Assembly: GCA_942490995.1 (NCBI GenBank)
Contig: CALOBG010000145.1
Coordinates: forward strand, 18,642 to 82,641
Direction: 5' to 3'
DNA from: UBA981 sp942490995
Lineage (GTDB): Bacteria > Pseudomonadota > Gammaproteobacteria > Ga0077536
DNA: 64,000 bases
The notes beneath the pieces were generated by a model that was not told the origin of the DNA, searched no databases, and saw only the letters and a list, made by a program, of their open reading frames with translations. Numbering within the stretch: the first letter of the stretch is position 1; the number at the start of each line of letters is the position of its first letter. A program made the position numbers and the translations under genes. Of this stretch, positions 1 to 7,990 are shown in pieces.

Positions 1-161
1 GGGCAGGACGCATGGGAACTCCTGGATCTACGCTGCCGCCGCCTTTAACGACTCGTTGCACGGCAGGGCGAACGGCAAGATAACCCCTTTCTCTGTTGCT
101 TGCTCCGTTTGAATCACGCCCACGAGCGCATCAGGACGCCCCGGCCACGCGGTAGCGCCCT

Positions 162-177
162 GCTGATTTCAATCAGC
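162..177. repeat. Short perfect inverted repeat at the 3' end of the LDI-like gene
   Basis: Two 7-base arms (GCTGATT and AATCAGC) are separated by two bases and overlap the stop codon of the minus-strand gene that ends at 173. A hairpin here could help end transcription, but no T-run follows on the minus strand, so I do not call it a terminator. Bases 1-161 show nothing else I can support. Confidence 0.3.
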
Positions 178-2111
178 CCGGTACGATATTCAACGCGGTA
201 CGACCCTTGAGGTCGACCTCGATACGCGCGCAGCCGTGTTCGTCAGCGCTGAACTCGAGTGCGGCGTCGCCCGTGCAGACGTAAGCCCGACCGGGTTTCA
301 GCCGCTCGAGACCGAGACTCTGGCGACCCTCGCCGCGGCCCGGATAGAGCACGAGCTCGAGGTCCTCGCCGTGGCTGAAAGCCTTGGCGACGAGCACGTT
401 CGGATAGGCGGCGTCGGCCAGCAGCGGCCCTTCGAAAACCGATTTGGGCGGTCCGTTGACGAACGAATTACGGAAATCCCCGGACCCCCATCAGGCGGCC
501 CTCGACCGCCCAAACGTTGGCCAGGCAGGAAGCTTTTTCGTAGCGCAGGACGCCGTCTTCGACCACCCGGCCGCAGTCTTCGTCCATCGAACGCAGCGCG
601 GCCTCGGCGAGATCGTTATCGCCGAATTCGTGGCCGCAGATCGCGACCGCCGCGTACGGAAACAGCAGGCCCGGCCGATAGTTGCCCGGATCGATGGTGT
701 CGATGAACGACAAGGCTTCGCGCGGGATCGACAGGCGCGGCTGGCCGGCTTCGTTTTCGGCGATGCAGAACGCAAGCTCCTTGCGCCCGATAGCCCACAG
801 GCGGCGCGCCAGCCTGGTGGAGAAGACGTTGGCAAAAAACGCGAAGCCGGCCTCGCCGGCGTAGAACGGCATCTCGATGCCGGTCCAGTAGGAACGCAGC
901 CCCACGATCGAGCCTTTGCCGTCGGTGAATTCGCTTTCAAGCATGTCCATCCACTGCGGCAGAGAAGCACGCACATGACTGGAATCGAACACCGCGTCGT
1001 GGGCGGCGAGGGAACTCATGCCGTACATATTGCAGATCGGATAAACCCAGTTCGGCTCACACGGATACAGGCAGAAATCGGAACGGGCAAAATTGCTGCT
1101 GACCGATTCGGCGATGGTATGCGCATCGTGTTCGAACGCGGTGCGCTCGTTGAGGCGGAAGGTCAGCGAGCCGGGCTCGGCGTAGCGACGATCACCGGAA
1201 TTCAGCATGTACTGGTTGACCTGCATGCCGTACCAGCCGGTCAACATGATGTTGTCCTTCGCCGCCGGGTCGAAATCGGTAAAGTTGAAATGTCCCCACA
1301 TCGATTCGAGGACCCAGTAGTCCCAGACTTTCGGATCGCGGTAAGTGTCGATGAGATTGCGCTGTGCCTGGCCAAGATAACCGCTGAAGCTCGGCGTGTA
1401 ATGGCCCTGCATCAGGCCAAGCGCGAAACCCATGTGATTGATCTGGTAACGCAATGCCGCGGGCTGAAACTGATCGATGATGGTGTAGCCCGCGTACTCA
1501 CCAACCGGCTGCAGCGCGCGATCGAGTACGTAGCGGACCGCCATCAGCTGCTCGGGGGTAAGTTCGCGACTACCCGGTTCGGGTTCGCCCAGGACGCGTT
1601 CGTTGACTTCCGCCCGCGAGGGTTCAAAAAACGTCTGCCGCGCGCTGTAGCGTTCGCGATCCAGCGCACGCCGTTTAAACCCGCGGTACTGGAAAAACGC
1701 AAACACGGCGGCGGCGGCGCTCGGCGCAAGCCAGGCTGCCGGGCCCCAGATTGCGGGTCCGGCCATCGCGCCGGCCAGCGCTGCCGATCCCAGCCACACC
1801 GTCAGTGGCGCAACGACCATGCCGGCCCAGAACCAGGCCACGATCGAAAACCAGAACACAAAAAGCGTCAGCGGCAACAGCAGCACCGCCCAGCCGCCGA
1901 CCGCGATGAAGCCTGCCCCGGGCAGGAACAGCCCGAGTCCGGCGGCCTGCCAGCCGGCGCCGGCCTCGAGCCACAAGGGCGTCAGCGCGAGCACCGACAG
2001 CGCGGCATAAACCAGCGCGTTGCGGCGGTGGCGTGAAGCCGTTACCGGACCTTTCGCGCCGCTGGGAAATTCGACGCGGGGTTTGAGAACGTCACTTTCC
2101 AGGGTTGCCAT
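173..2111 (-). CDS. Linalool dehydratase/isomerase-like enzyme with N-terminal membrane domain (one frameshift)
   Basis: The family (LDI of Castellaniella) interconverts linalool, myrcene and geraniol; the substrate here is unknown. Residues about 25-135 form around four hydrophobic segments, then a soluble helical domain follows. The hallmark CEP-x6-CN motif of LDI is present with identical spacing (C351, E352, C360), as is a KDNIM...RRY block matching KENIM...RRY of LDI; the His that follows the first block in LDI is Trp293 here. Start ATG 2111 follows GGAGG at good distance. The main frame stops at 468, but a perfectly sensible continuation (GDFRNSFVNGPP..., ending at 173) lies in the next frame; removing one base from the C5 run 485-489 or C4 run 478-481 joins them, giving about 645 residues. 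Known LDI has a cleaved signal peptide rather than a membrane domain. Gene continues the minus strand away from the TetR gene at 2762, with which it may be co-regulated. Confidence 0.8.
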
Positions 2112-2217
2112 GTGTGGCCTCCTTGATCCGCGCGCTCAAAAGGCACCGCGGGAATATTGAAAAAATCATAGGTTTCGAGCGTGCGCGTGTTGCGATAACA
2201 ACATCAAAACGCGCTCG

Positions 2218-2544
2218 TCAAAGCAGACCATCGCGTTGTTCAACGCGGCACAGGTCGAGGGCAAAACCGCTGACGTTAAATACCACCGCGCTCACCTCGT
2301 TGCGCAGGTGATGGCGGTGTTCGTAAGCGAGCGCCCCGGCGGCGGCGCCTTCGATGGCGAGGATGGCGAGCAGCGCGAACTGCAGCCACGGCTTGCGCAG
2401 TGCGGCGACAACGCCACGCCCGAGCCGGCGATGGATCGCCGCGTCGGCCGGCGCATTCGCACCGACACCCAGAAACGCGCGCATGCGGCGCACGCCCTCG
2501 ATCATCTGGTAGATCAGCATCAGCGCGACGACGCAGCAACTCAT
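2218..2544 (-). CDS. Small hypothetical membrane protein
   Basis: A 108-residue frame with a hydrophobic N-terminus (SCCVVALMLIYQMIEG) and a second hydrophobic stretch (WLQFALLAILAIEGAAAGALAY, about residues 53-74), i.e. probably two membrane helices. It is read in the same direction as the LDI-like gene, 106 bases upstream of that gene's start, so the two may be co-transcribed. No convincing ribosome binding site precedes ATG 2544 and I recognise no family; the opposite-strand frame over the same bases lacks protein-like features. Could be a spurious frame. Confidence 0.45.
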   Translation of the reverse strand: MSCCVVALMLIYQMIEGVRRMRAFLGVGANAPADAAIHRRLGRGVVAALRKPWLQFALLAILAIEGAAAGALAYEHRHHLRNEVSAVVFNVSGFALDLCRVEQRDGLL

Positions 2545-2660
2545 GAGTGCTCGCCCGCGCCGGGTTGCACTCCCGCCAACGACCTCAGGAGTGTCGTCGG
2601 GCGCGCTTCAATGCCGGTTATGGCGGCCTGTTTCATGCCAGGACATACCGTCCATACAGA

Positions 2661-2687
2661 TTGACTAGACAGCATGTATACTCTAAT
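2661..2687 (+). promoter_or_regulatory. Possible promoter/operator of the tetR-type gene
   Basis: A TTGACT box (2661-2666) is followed by an AT-rich stretch with TATACT (2677-2682) and TCTAAT (2682-2687); TTGACT to TCTAAT leaves 15 bases, slightly short. A loose palindrome with TAGA...TCTA ends spans about 2666-2685 and could be the site of the TetR-type regulator encoded from 2762. The divergent arrangement with the minus-strand genes is typical of TetR self-regulation. Tentative. Confidence 0.35.
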
Positions 2688-2761
2688 CTCCACAGCGGAT
2701 CAAGCAAATCAGCGAACAACCCGGCTGTACCGACACTCAGTCAATCAGCACAAGGACAGCA

Positions 2762-3424
2762 ATGGTCAGCGTAACCAGACGAACCCGCGGCACGACCGAC
2801 GTCGACGTCACCAATGCCATGGAAGAACGCCTGCTGGCGGCGCTCGAAAGCCGCCTCGACGACGGCGAAGGCTTCACTGCGCTGTCGGTCGAGCGCCTGG
2901 CCACGGCGGCCGGGATCTCGCGGGCCACGTTTTATCTGCATTTTCGCGACAAGAGCGACCTCATCGCCCGCCTGCTCGCGCGTGTCGAGGACGAAGTTGT
3001 GAACGCCGGTGGGCTGTGGTTCGAAAACGCGGAACGCGCGCGCTACGCGGACCTGCGCGCGGTCATGAAAAGTTTTCTCACCGTCTATCGTAAACACCAC
3101 GCTATCCTGCGCGCCGCGGCAGAAACCGCCGCCTACGATCCGGAGGTCGAACGCCTCTACCAGCGCATGATCGGACGCTTCCGCACCGAGAGCACCCGCG
3201 CGGTTACGCGTATCGCCCGCGCCGGGCGCGCCCATCCGCACCTGCCGCCGATGCTCGCCGACGTGCTGTCGTGGTCGACCGACTATTGCTACGTCAATTT
3301 CGGCACAACCATGGACGATAAAGCGCTGGAACGCCTGCTCGATGCCATGACCCATGTGGTGTGGTATTCGATTTTCGCCGAGGCGCCCGGCACTGAGGAA
3401 CCCGTCGAGCGCGCGCCAGGCTAG
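2762..3424 (+). CDS. TetR/AcrR-family transcriptional regulator
   Basis: A 220-residue protein with an N-terminal helix-turn-helix (about residues 40-72: TALSVERLATAAGISRAT followed by FYLHFRDKSDLIARLL), the classical TetR DNA-binding signature, and a helical C-terminal ligand/dimer domain. ATG 2762 follows AAGGACA. It diverges from the LDI-like gene and its small membrane neighbour and lies 85 bases upstream of the 3510 gene, so it probably represses one or both transcription units in response to a hydrophobic substrate. Ligand unknown. Confidence 0.9.
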   Translation: MVSVTRRTRGTTDVDVTNAMEERLLAALESRLDDGEGFTALSVERLATAAGISRATFYLHFRDKSDLIARLLARVEDEVVNAGGLWFENAERARYADLRAVMKSFLTVYRKHHAILRAAAETAAYDPEVERLYQRMIGRFRTESTRAVTRIARAGRAHPHLPPMLADVLSWSTDYCYVNFGTTMDDKALERLLDAMTHVVWYSIFAEAPGTEEPVERAPG

Positions 3425-3509
3425 AGCGATTGCCAGCAAGCCACCCGTGCCGCGTGGCGCCACTGCCAACAGATACTGTAGTCACAAATTTAATCAGGGG
3501 AGACCATTG

Positions 3510-4667
3510 ATGCAGGATATCGGCAAACTGCTCGCCACCGACGAGCAGCTCAATCATCAGATCGTCGATTCGTTCGCGACCGTGTCACAGTCCGATTTGT
3601 CGTGGACGGAAAAGCTGTGGATGCCGTGTTCGCGCAAGGATGGCAGCCTGCAACTGGACTGCGGCATGGGGCGCTATCAGAACCGCGATGTGATCGACGC
3701 GTTTGCCGGCATGTCGCGCGGTAAGGAACAGTGGACCGTGCGCACCAGCCGCGAGCTGTCGCCCGATCCACTCAGCACCGCGGTTGGTGCGATCAGCTAC
3801 GAGGTCATCGAGCCGCTGCAGAAAATCCGCTGGCGCCTCGATCACAACGAGGTCGCGCCGCTGCGCTTCGATATCACCTTCGATGCCGCGCTGCCGGCGT
3901 TCTTCGAGGACCGCCACATCCAGCGCGACGAACAAGGGTTCCGTATCGTCTCGAACGTCGTGCGTTATCACCAGGCCGGCACGCCGAGCGGGTGGTACGA
4001 AATCGACGGTAAACGAGAAGTCATTACTCCGGACGAATGGTTCTGCTGGCGTGACCACTCCTGGGGCGTGCGCCTCGACGTCGGCGCCCCGCCCACCGAT
4101 CTGCGTCCGGCGCGCGACTTCGGCGAGCGCGCGTTCGAAGACTCCAAATTTCTCCTCAACTGGTCGCCGCTGATGCTTGAGAAGCCGGACGGCACGCGCT
4201 ACGAATACCATTACTACCTGCAGATCCGCGACGACGAAGTGGTCTATTTTTCCGGCTACCGCAACCACGCCGACGGCCGCCAGGAACGCATCGCCCGGGC
4301 GCGGCCGGAACTGCGCTATGTCGACGAAACCCGCCGTCTGCTCGGCGGCCGTATTCATTTCGACATGCTGTCGGGGGAAACCGCAACGGTCGACATCGAG
4401 GTCCAGGGCGAGTCCGGCTTTTACCTCGGGCCGGCGCTGTATCTCGGCTTCGACGGTAAAAAGCACGGCAACTGGCGCGGCGACCTGAATACCGACGGCG
4501 AAATGATCCCGGACATGACCGCCCCTGAAGTGAGAAAACGCATGGGCTCGGCGGTCCGCGACACCATCGTGCGGGCCCGCGAGGGCGACGCCAGCGGTTA
4601 CGGGCTGCTCGAACCGATCATGCTCGGCGAATGGCCGGAAATGGAACTGTACGGAAACAAGGCGTAG
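3510..4667 (+). CDS. Hypothetical protein, AttH/CrtC-like (DUF7064/7065-like)
   Basis: A 385-residue protein without signal peptide or membrane segment. It is rich in aromatic residues and predicted beta strands, with a WCWRDHSWGVR motif near residues 181-191 (W-x-RDHSWG-x-R) that recurs in hydroxyneurosporene-synthase/AttH-like lipocalin-fold proteins and in the DUF7064/7065 group; this assignment is from memory of the motif, not a search. ATG 3510 is chosen because AGGGGAG sits just upstream and the longer frame from 3354 overlaps the TetR gene. It is 7 bases from the APH-fold gene at 4675 and forms an operon with it. Function is unknown; a role in modifying a terpenoid or lipid is only suggested by context. 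Confidence 0.7.
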   Translation: MQDIGKLLATDEQLNHQIVDSFATVSQSDLSWTEKLWMPCSRKDGSLQLDCGMGRYQNRDVIDAFAGMSRGKEQWTVRTSRELSPDPLSTAVGAISYEVIEPLQKIRWRLDHNEVAPLRFDITFDAALPAFFEDRHIQRDEQGFRIVSNVVRYHQAGTPSGWYEIDGKREVITPDEWFCWRDHSWGVRLDVGAPPTDLRPARDFGERAFEDSKFLLNWSPLMLEKPDGTRYEYHYYLQIRDDEVVYFSGYRNHADGRQERIARARPELRYVDETRRLLGGRIHFDMLSGETATVDIEVQGESGFYLGPALYLGFDGKKHGNWRGDLNTDGEMIPDMTAPEVRKRMGSAVRDTIVRAREGDASGYGLLEPIMLGEWPEMELYGNKA

Positions 4668-4674
4668 CACCGCT

Positions 4675-5655
4675 ATGGCTCGCGATCTTGAACGGATGCT
4701 CAGTGGCCTGCGCGATTATCTCGACGACGGTGACAAGCTGACCGCCATCGTGCCGGTTTCGACCGGGCACTCGAACGAAACCTACCTGCTCGAAGGCGTC
4801 GACCGCGTGCTGCGCATGCCGCCGTCGGAAGAAGGTCTGCTGCCGCCGTATGACATGGCTGCGCAGCACCGCGTGCTCGCCGCACTCAGCACGGCGGCGG
4901 GCGCGCCGCCGGTGCCGCGGGTGTACGAACTGTGTACCGATGCAACGCTGATCGGCGACGCGTTTTTTGTCATGCAGCGGCTGCGCGGTGAAGCATTTGA
5001 ATATGCCGTTCCCGAGTGGCTGAGTGGCGGCGGCGCGGAGCTACCCGCACACCTGTGTTCGCAGTGGATCGGTGCCGTAACGGCGCTGCACGCCATGCCC
5101 GCAGCGATGATGCCAGCGGCCGCACGCAGCGTGGTTGAAGAAGGCCGGCACTGGCTTGCCGTCGCCGAACAGGCCGAAGCGCCGCGCGCGCTGATCGAGG
5201 TGCTGGCCGATCTGGTCGCCAACCCGCCGCGCGCCTCGGGCGCGGTAACACCGATCCACGGCGATCCCAAGCACGGTAACTGCCTGTGGGATCAGCACGG
5301 CACGCTGCTGGCGCTGCTCGACTGGGAAATGGCCGGGGTTGGCGAGCCGCTGCTCGATCTCGGCTACATCATGCAGTTCTACGACCAGGGCGAAAACAAG
5401 CTCGGCTCCGCCGGCTACGAACTGCCCGGCTGGTGGTCAAAGCAGGCGGTGATTGACGAATGGCAACGCGCGACCGGTCGTACGGCCGTCGATCTGGATC
5501 GCTACGAGGCCCTCGAAGTCGGCAAAATCGGCGCCATCATCGCACTCGGTTACCACCTGTTTGTTTCAGGTCGTTCGCGCGACGCGCGGTTCGAGGCTTT
5601 CAAGCTCGTCATCCCGGATTACGTCGCGATGGCGACCCGCCTGGCGGCGGCTTGA
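4675..5655 (+). CDS. Phosphotransferase family protein (APH/choline-kinase fold)
   Basis: A 326-residue kinase-like protein. It has the N-terminal nucleotide-binding lobe (STGHSNETYLLEG), a catalytic-loop motif HGDPKHGNC (about residues 199-207, Brenner-type H-x-D-x3-N) and the metal-binding LLDWEMAG (about 219-226). This subgroup is related to ACAD10/11 N-terminal domains, which phosphorylate 4-hydroxyacyl-CoAs, and is common beside acyl-CoA and terpenoid catabolic genes; the substrate here is not determinable. Only 7 bases separate it from the preceding gene, so the pair is almost certainly an operon. The gene end faces mscL. Confidence 0.85.
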   Translation: MARDLERMLSGLRDYLDDGDKLTAIVPVSTGHSNETYLLEGVDRVLRMPPSEEGLLPPYDMAAQHRVLAALSTAAGAPPVPRVYELCTDATLIGDAFFVMQRLRGEAFEYAVPEWLSGGGAELPAHLCSQWIGAVTALHAMPAAMMPAAARSVVEEGRHWLAVAEQAEAPRALIEVLADLVANPPRASGAVTPIHGDPKHGNCLWDQHGTLLALLDWEMAGVGEPLLDLGYIMQFYDQGENKLGSAGYELPGWWSKQAVIDEWQRATGRTAVDLDRYEALEVGKIGAIIALGYHLFVSGRSRDARFEAFKLVIPDYVAMATRLAAA

Positions 5656-5706
5656 CCAACGCCGATCGAACCCCGCATCAGCGCGGCTGCGGATCCTCGC
5701 GTCTGG

Positions 5707-6120
5707 CTATCGGGCCGCGAGGAGGTCGCGGATCTCGGTAAGCAGCTTCGCTTCGGCAGAAGGTTCCGGCGGCGCTGCGGGTTCAGCCTCGGCCTCGGCT
5801 TCTCGAGCCTGTTTCATGCTGTTCATGGCCTTGATGGCGATGAATATCGCAAATGCCACGATCAGAAAATCGATCACGGTCTGAATGAATACCCCGTAGT
5901 TGATCGTGACCGCGGCTACTTCTCCCTGCGCGGCCTGCAGCACCACGGCGAGATCGGAAAAGTCGGCACCGCCCATGGCCAGCCCGATTGGCGGCATGAG
6001 GATATCCTTGACGAAAGACGAAACGATTTTGCCGAAGGCGGCGCCGATAATGATGCCGACGGCCATATCCATGACGTTGCCCTTGACGGCAAATTCCTTG
6101 AACTCCGAGATCATACTCAT
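5707..6120 (-). CDS. mscL: Large-conductance mechanosensitive channel MscL
   Basis: A 137-residue inner-membrane channel that opens on membrane tension to release solutes during osmotic downshock. The N-terminal amphipathic segment and first helix (EFKEFAVKGNVMDMAVGIII...GAAFGKIV) are highly characteristic; the second helix is VFIQTVIDFLIVAFAIFI and the C-terminus is the usual charged helical bundle ending in LLTEIRDLLAAR. ATG 6120 is chosen over the longer frame because AAGGGGA precedes it and homologues start at MSMISEFK-like sequences. The periplasmic loop is slightly longer in Ala/Gly than E. coli. It is convergent with the phosphotransferase gene. Confidence 0.96.
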   Translation of the reverse strand: MSMISEFKEFAVKGNVMDMAVGIIIGAAFGKIVSSFVKDILMPPIGLAMGGADFSDLAVVLQAAQGEVAAVTINYGVFIQTVIDFLIVAFAIFIAIKAMNSMKQAREAEAEAEPAAPPEPSAEAKLLTEIRDLLAAR

Positions 6121-6286
6121 GCGACAGGTCCCCTTTTGCGGATGGTTGCTCAGGTTGGTGTTGTAGCGGTCGCCGCGACAAATGACGTCGCTGCGACCAA
6201 TCATCTTCGATGGCCATGGTAACGATGGGCGCGGCGTGCGCTTCACCACCAAACCCTGAATCGGCATGCGCCAAAAGCGGATAATC

Positions 6287-6393
6287 GGGGACATTCCCCC
6301 AATACAAAAGTATCCACAGCGCGTAGGTGTATTTGCGAAATTCGACCGCGTTTAGGGCGCTATGGAGCAAAAAAACGAGGAATGTCCCCATTC
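6287..6393. repeat. Inverted pair of GAATG(GGGA)CATTC-type sites
   Basis: GGGGACATTC (6287-6296) and GAATGTCCCCATTC (6380-6393) face each other across about 80 bases in the mscL / GT-C intergenic region (6121-6473). The same 14-base near-palindrome occurs at 40451-40464 in the opposite orientation and a 10-base part of it at 41451-41460. The spacing and inversion resemble REP-type elements. The rest of 6121-6473 holds no gene that I can support; the region also contains TATCCACA just after the first site. Confidence 0.55.
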
Positions 6394-6473
6394 GAGAGTT
6401 GTGCACAGCCTGGATGGGGTGGAGGGACGCTGGCGCTCGATGTGTCGGTGCTTCTAGCGTTTACCATGGCGCG

Positions 6474-7982
6474 ATGGGCAGCCCTGCATCGCGCACCGGG
6501 ACGATCAATCGTCGCCATTACCTGGCCGGCTGGGTGCTGGTGTGTACGCTCGGCACGCTGCACATCCTGCCCGAGCTGGCTAATCCGGTCTGGCAGGACG
6601 AGGCGGCAACCCTGATGGCTTTCGCCAATCGCGGTTTCCTCGAGGCATTCAGTGATTACTCGATGCCGAACAATCACCTGTTGTTCAGCGCCAGCCAGGC
6701 GCTGGTGTGGTCACCGGGTGATGGCGGTATCCGTTTGCGGCTGCTGCCGCTGTTGAGCTGGGCGGTTACCCTGGCCCTGTTTGCGGGCGCTCTGCCGCGC
6801 TACTCCCGTGGTGCACGCCTGTGCGCCATCGCCTTGTTCTCGGCCAGCGCGGTTACCGCGGCATTCGCCCTGCAGCTGCGCGGCTACGCGTTTTCCTGGC
6901 CGTTCGCGCTGCTCGCCTGCGCCACCGCGCCGGCGTTCGTCAGCGACGGCAGACCGGGCGCCGCATTAGGTTTTGTTGTGTCGAGCGTAGCGCTGGTCGC
7001 GATCCTGCCAAGCAATGCCATGGTCGCGTCGACCTGTGCGCTGTGGGCCTGCGCCATCGTCGTCAGTCAACGGGCGCTGAACCCCGCCAGCATCACCCGC
7101 GCCGCGACGGCGCTGACCATCCCGGTGCTCGCCCTGGGTCTGTACTGGCCATACCTGGACGAGCTGCGCGCGCACGCCAGCGGCGGCTGGAGCCGTTGGC
7201 AGGACGCCGAACTGGTGGGTCACTGGCTGCTCGCTTCACTGGCTCAATACGCGGCCCTGGCGCCGGCTCTGCTGCTGGGGATCTACGCGATCGTCCGCGG
7301 TGACGGCAACGGCGCGGACGGCAGCGATCGTCACGCCGGCCTGCTCTTCGTGACTATCGCCGTCACCATCGTGACGGTTGTCGTCGTCGTGCCGACCGCC
7401 CTGTTTCCGCGCGCACTCGTGCCCTTGCTGCCGTTATGGTGTCTGGCCCTCGGCGCGTTGCTGTACCGCGCCTGGGGCGTGCTTCGCACGCGCGGCCTGC
7501 GACCATCCGTCGGCCTCACCGGCCTGGCATTGGTATTGGTGTTCGTGATCCCTTACCTGACACCGGCCTGCGCTGGCTTCGACCAGCCGACTGCCCGCGG
7601 CGCCGATCTCTGCCAGCAGTATTATCGCGCTGACTATCAACCGGCCGCCGCCCTGGGGTTCCTCGAACTACAGCCGAGGATCGACGGCGAGGCCATCATG
7701 CTCGACACCGAAGCCGCCTGGGCGCTCGGCTTCCTGGCCTGGAACCGTGGCGCCAACACCTTGAGCCTGGTCGAGTACCGCGCCTGGCGCGGTCGCCGCA
7801 ACGGCGCCGCACGCCCGCGCCTGGTTGTGCTGCAGGCTGGCGAAAGCGTCGATCGACTGCTCGACCACGCCGGCCTTGGCCGACCGACTACACGGATCCG
7901 GGAATTTGCCGACGGCGGCTTTGAAGTCTGGCGGCTGAACTGGGATACGAACGCCGATCGGCGCGCCGGCACTGCCCCCTGA
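6474..7982 (+). CDS. Multi-pass membrane glycosyltransferase-like protein (GT-C fold)
   Basis: About 502 residues with roughly ten hydrophobic segments. Near the N-terminus is the pattern expected of GT-C enzymes that use polyprenyl-phosphate sugars: a first membrane helix followed by a periplasmic loop with adjacent acidic residues (PVWQDEAATL) and then PNNHLLFSASQAL, the counterpart of the NHPPLYY-type motif in ArnT/PMT relatives. A soluble C-terminal tail follows. ATG 6474 (MGSPASRTGT) is preferred to the frame start at 6327, which would read through the repeat-containing intergenic region. It converges on another GT-C-like gene with only 8 bases between stops. Acceptor unknown. Confidence 0.7.
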   Translation: MGSPASRTGTINRRHYLAGWVLVCTLGTLHILPELANPVWQDEAATLMAFANRGFLEAFSDYSMPNNHLLFSASQALVWSPGDGGIRLRLLPLLSWAVTLALFAGALPRYSRGARLCAIALFSASAVTAAFALQLRGYAFSWPFALLACATAPAFVSDGRPGAALGFVVSSVALVAILPSNAMVASTCALWACAIVVSQRALNPASITRAATALTIPVLALGLYWPYLDELRAHASGGWSRWQDAELVGHWLLASLAQYAALAPALLLGIYAIVRGDGNGADGSDRHAGLLFVTIAVTIVTVVVVVPTALFPRALVPLLPLWCLALGALLYRAWGVLRTRGLRPSVGLTGLALVLVFVIPYLTPACAGFDQPTARGADLCQQYYRADYQPAAALGFLELQPRIDGEAIMLDTEAAWALGFLAWNRGANTLSLVEYRAWRGRRNGAARPRLVVLQAGESVDRLLDHAGLGRPTTRIREFADGGFEVWRLNWDTNADRRAGTAP

Positions 7983-7990
7983 TCCGAAAT

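Noticed and set aside
162..177. Rho-independent terminator after the LDI-like gene
   Set aside because: The hairpin is present but no T-run follows on the transcribed strand.
444..2036. Long plus-strand frame opposite the LDI-like gene
   Set aside because: It is the high-GC shadow of the minus-strand gene; its protein has no recognisable motif and lacks a ribosome site.
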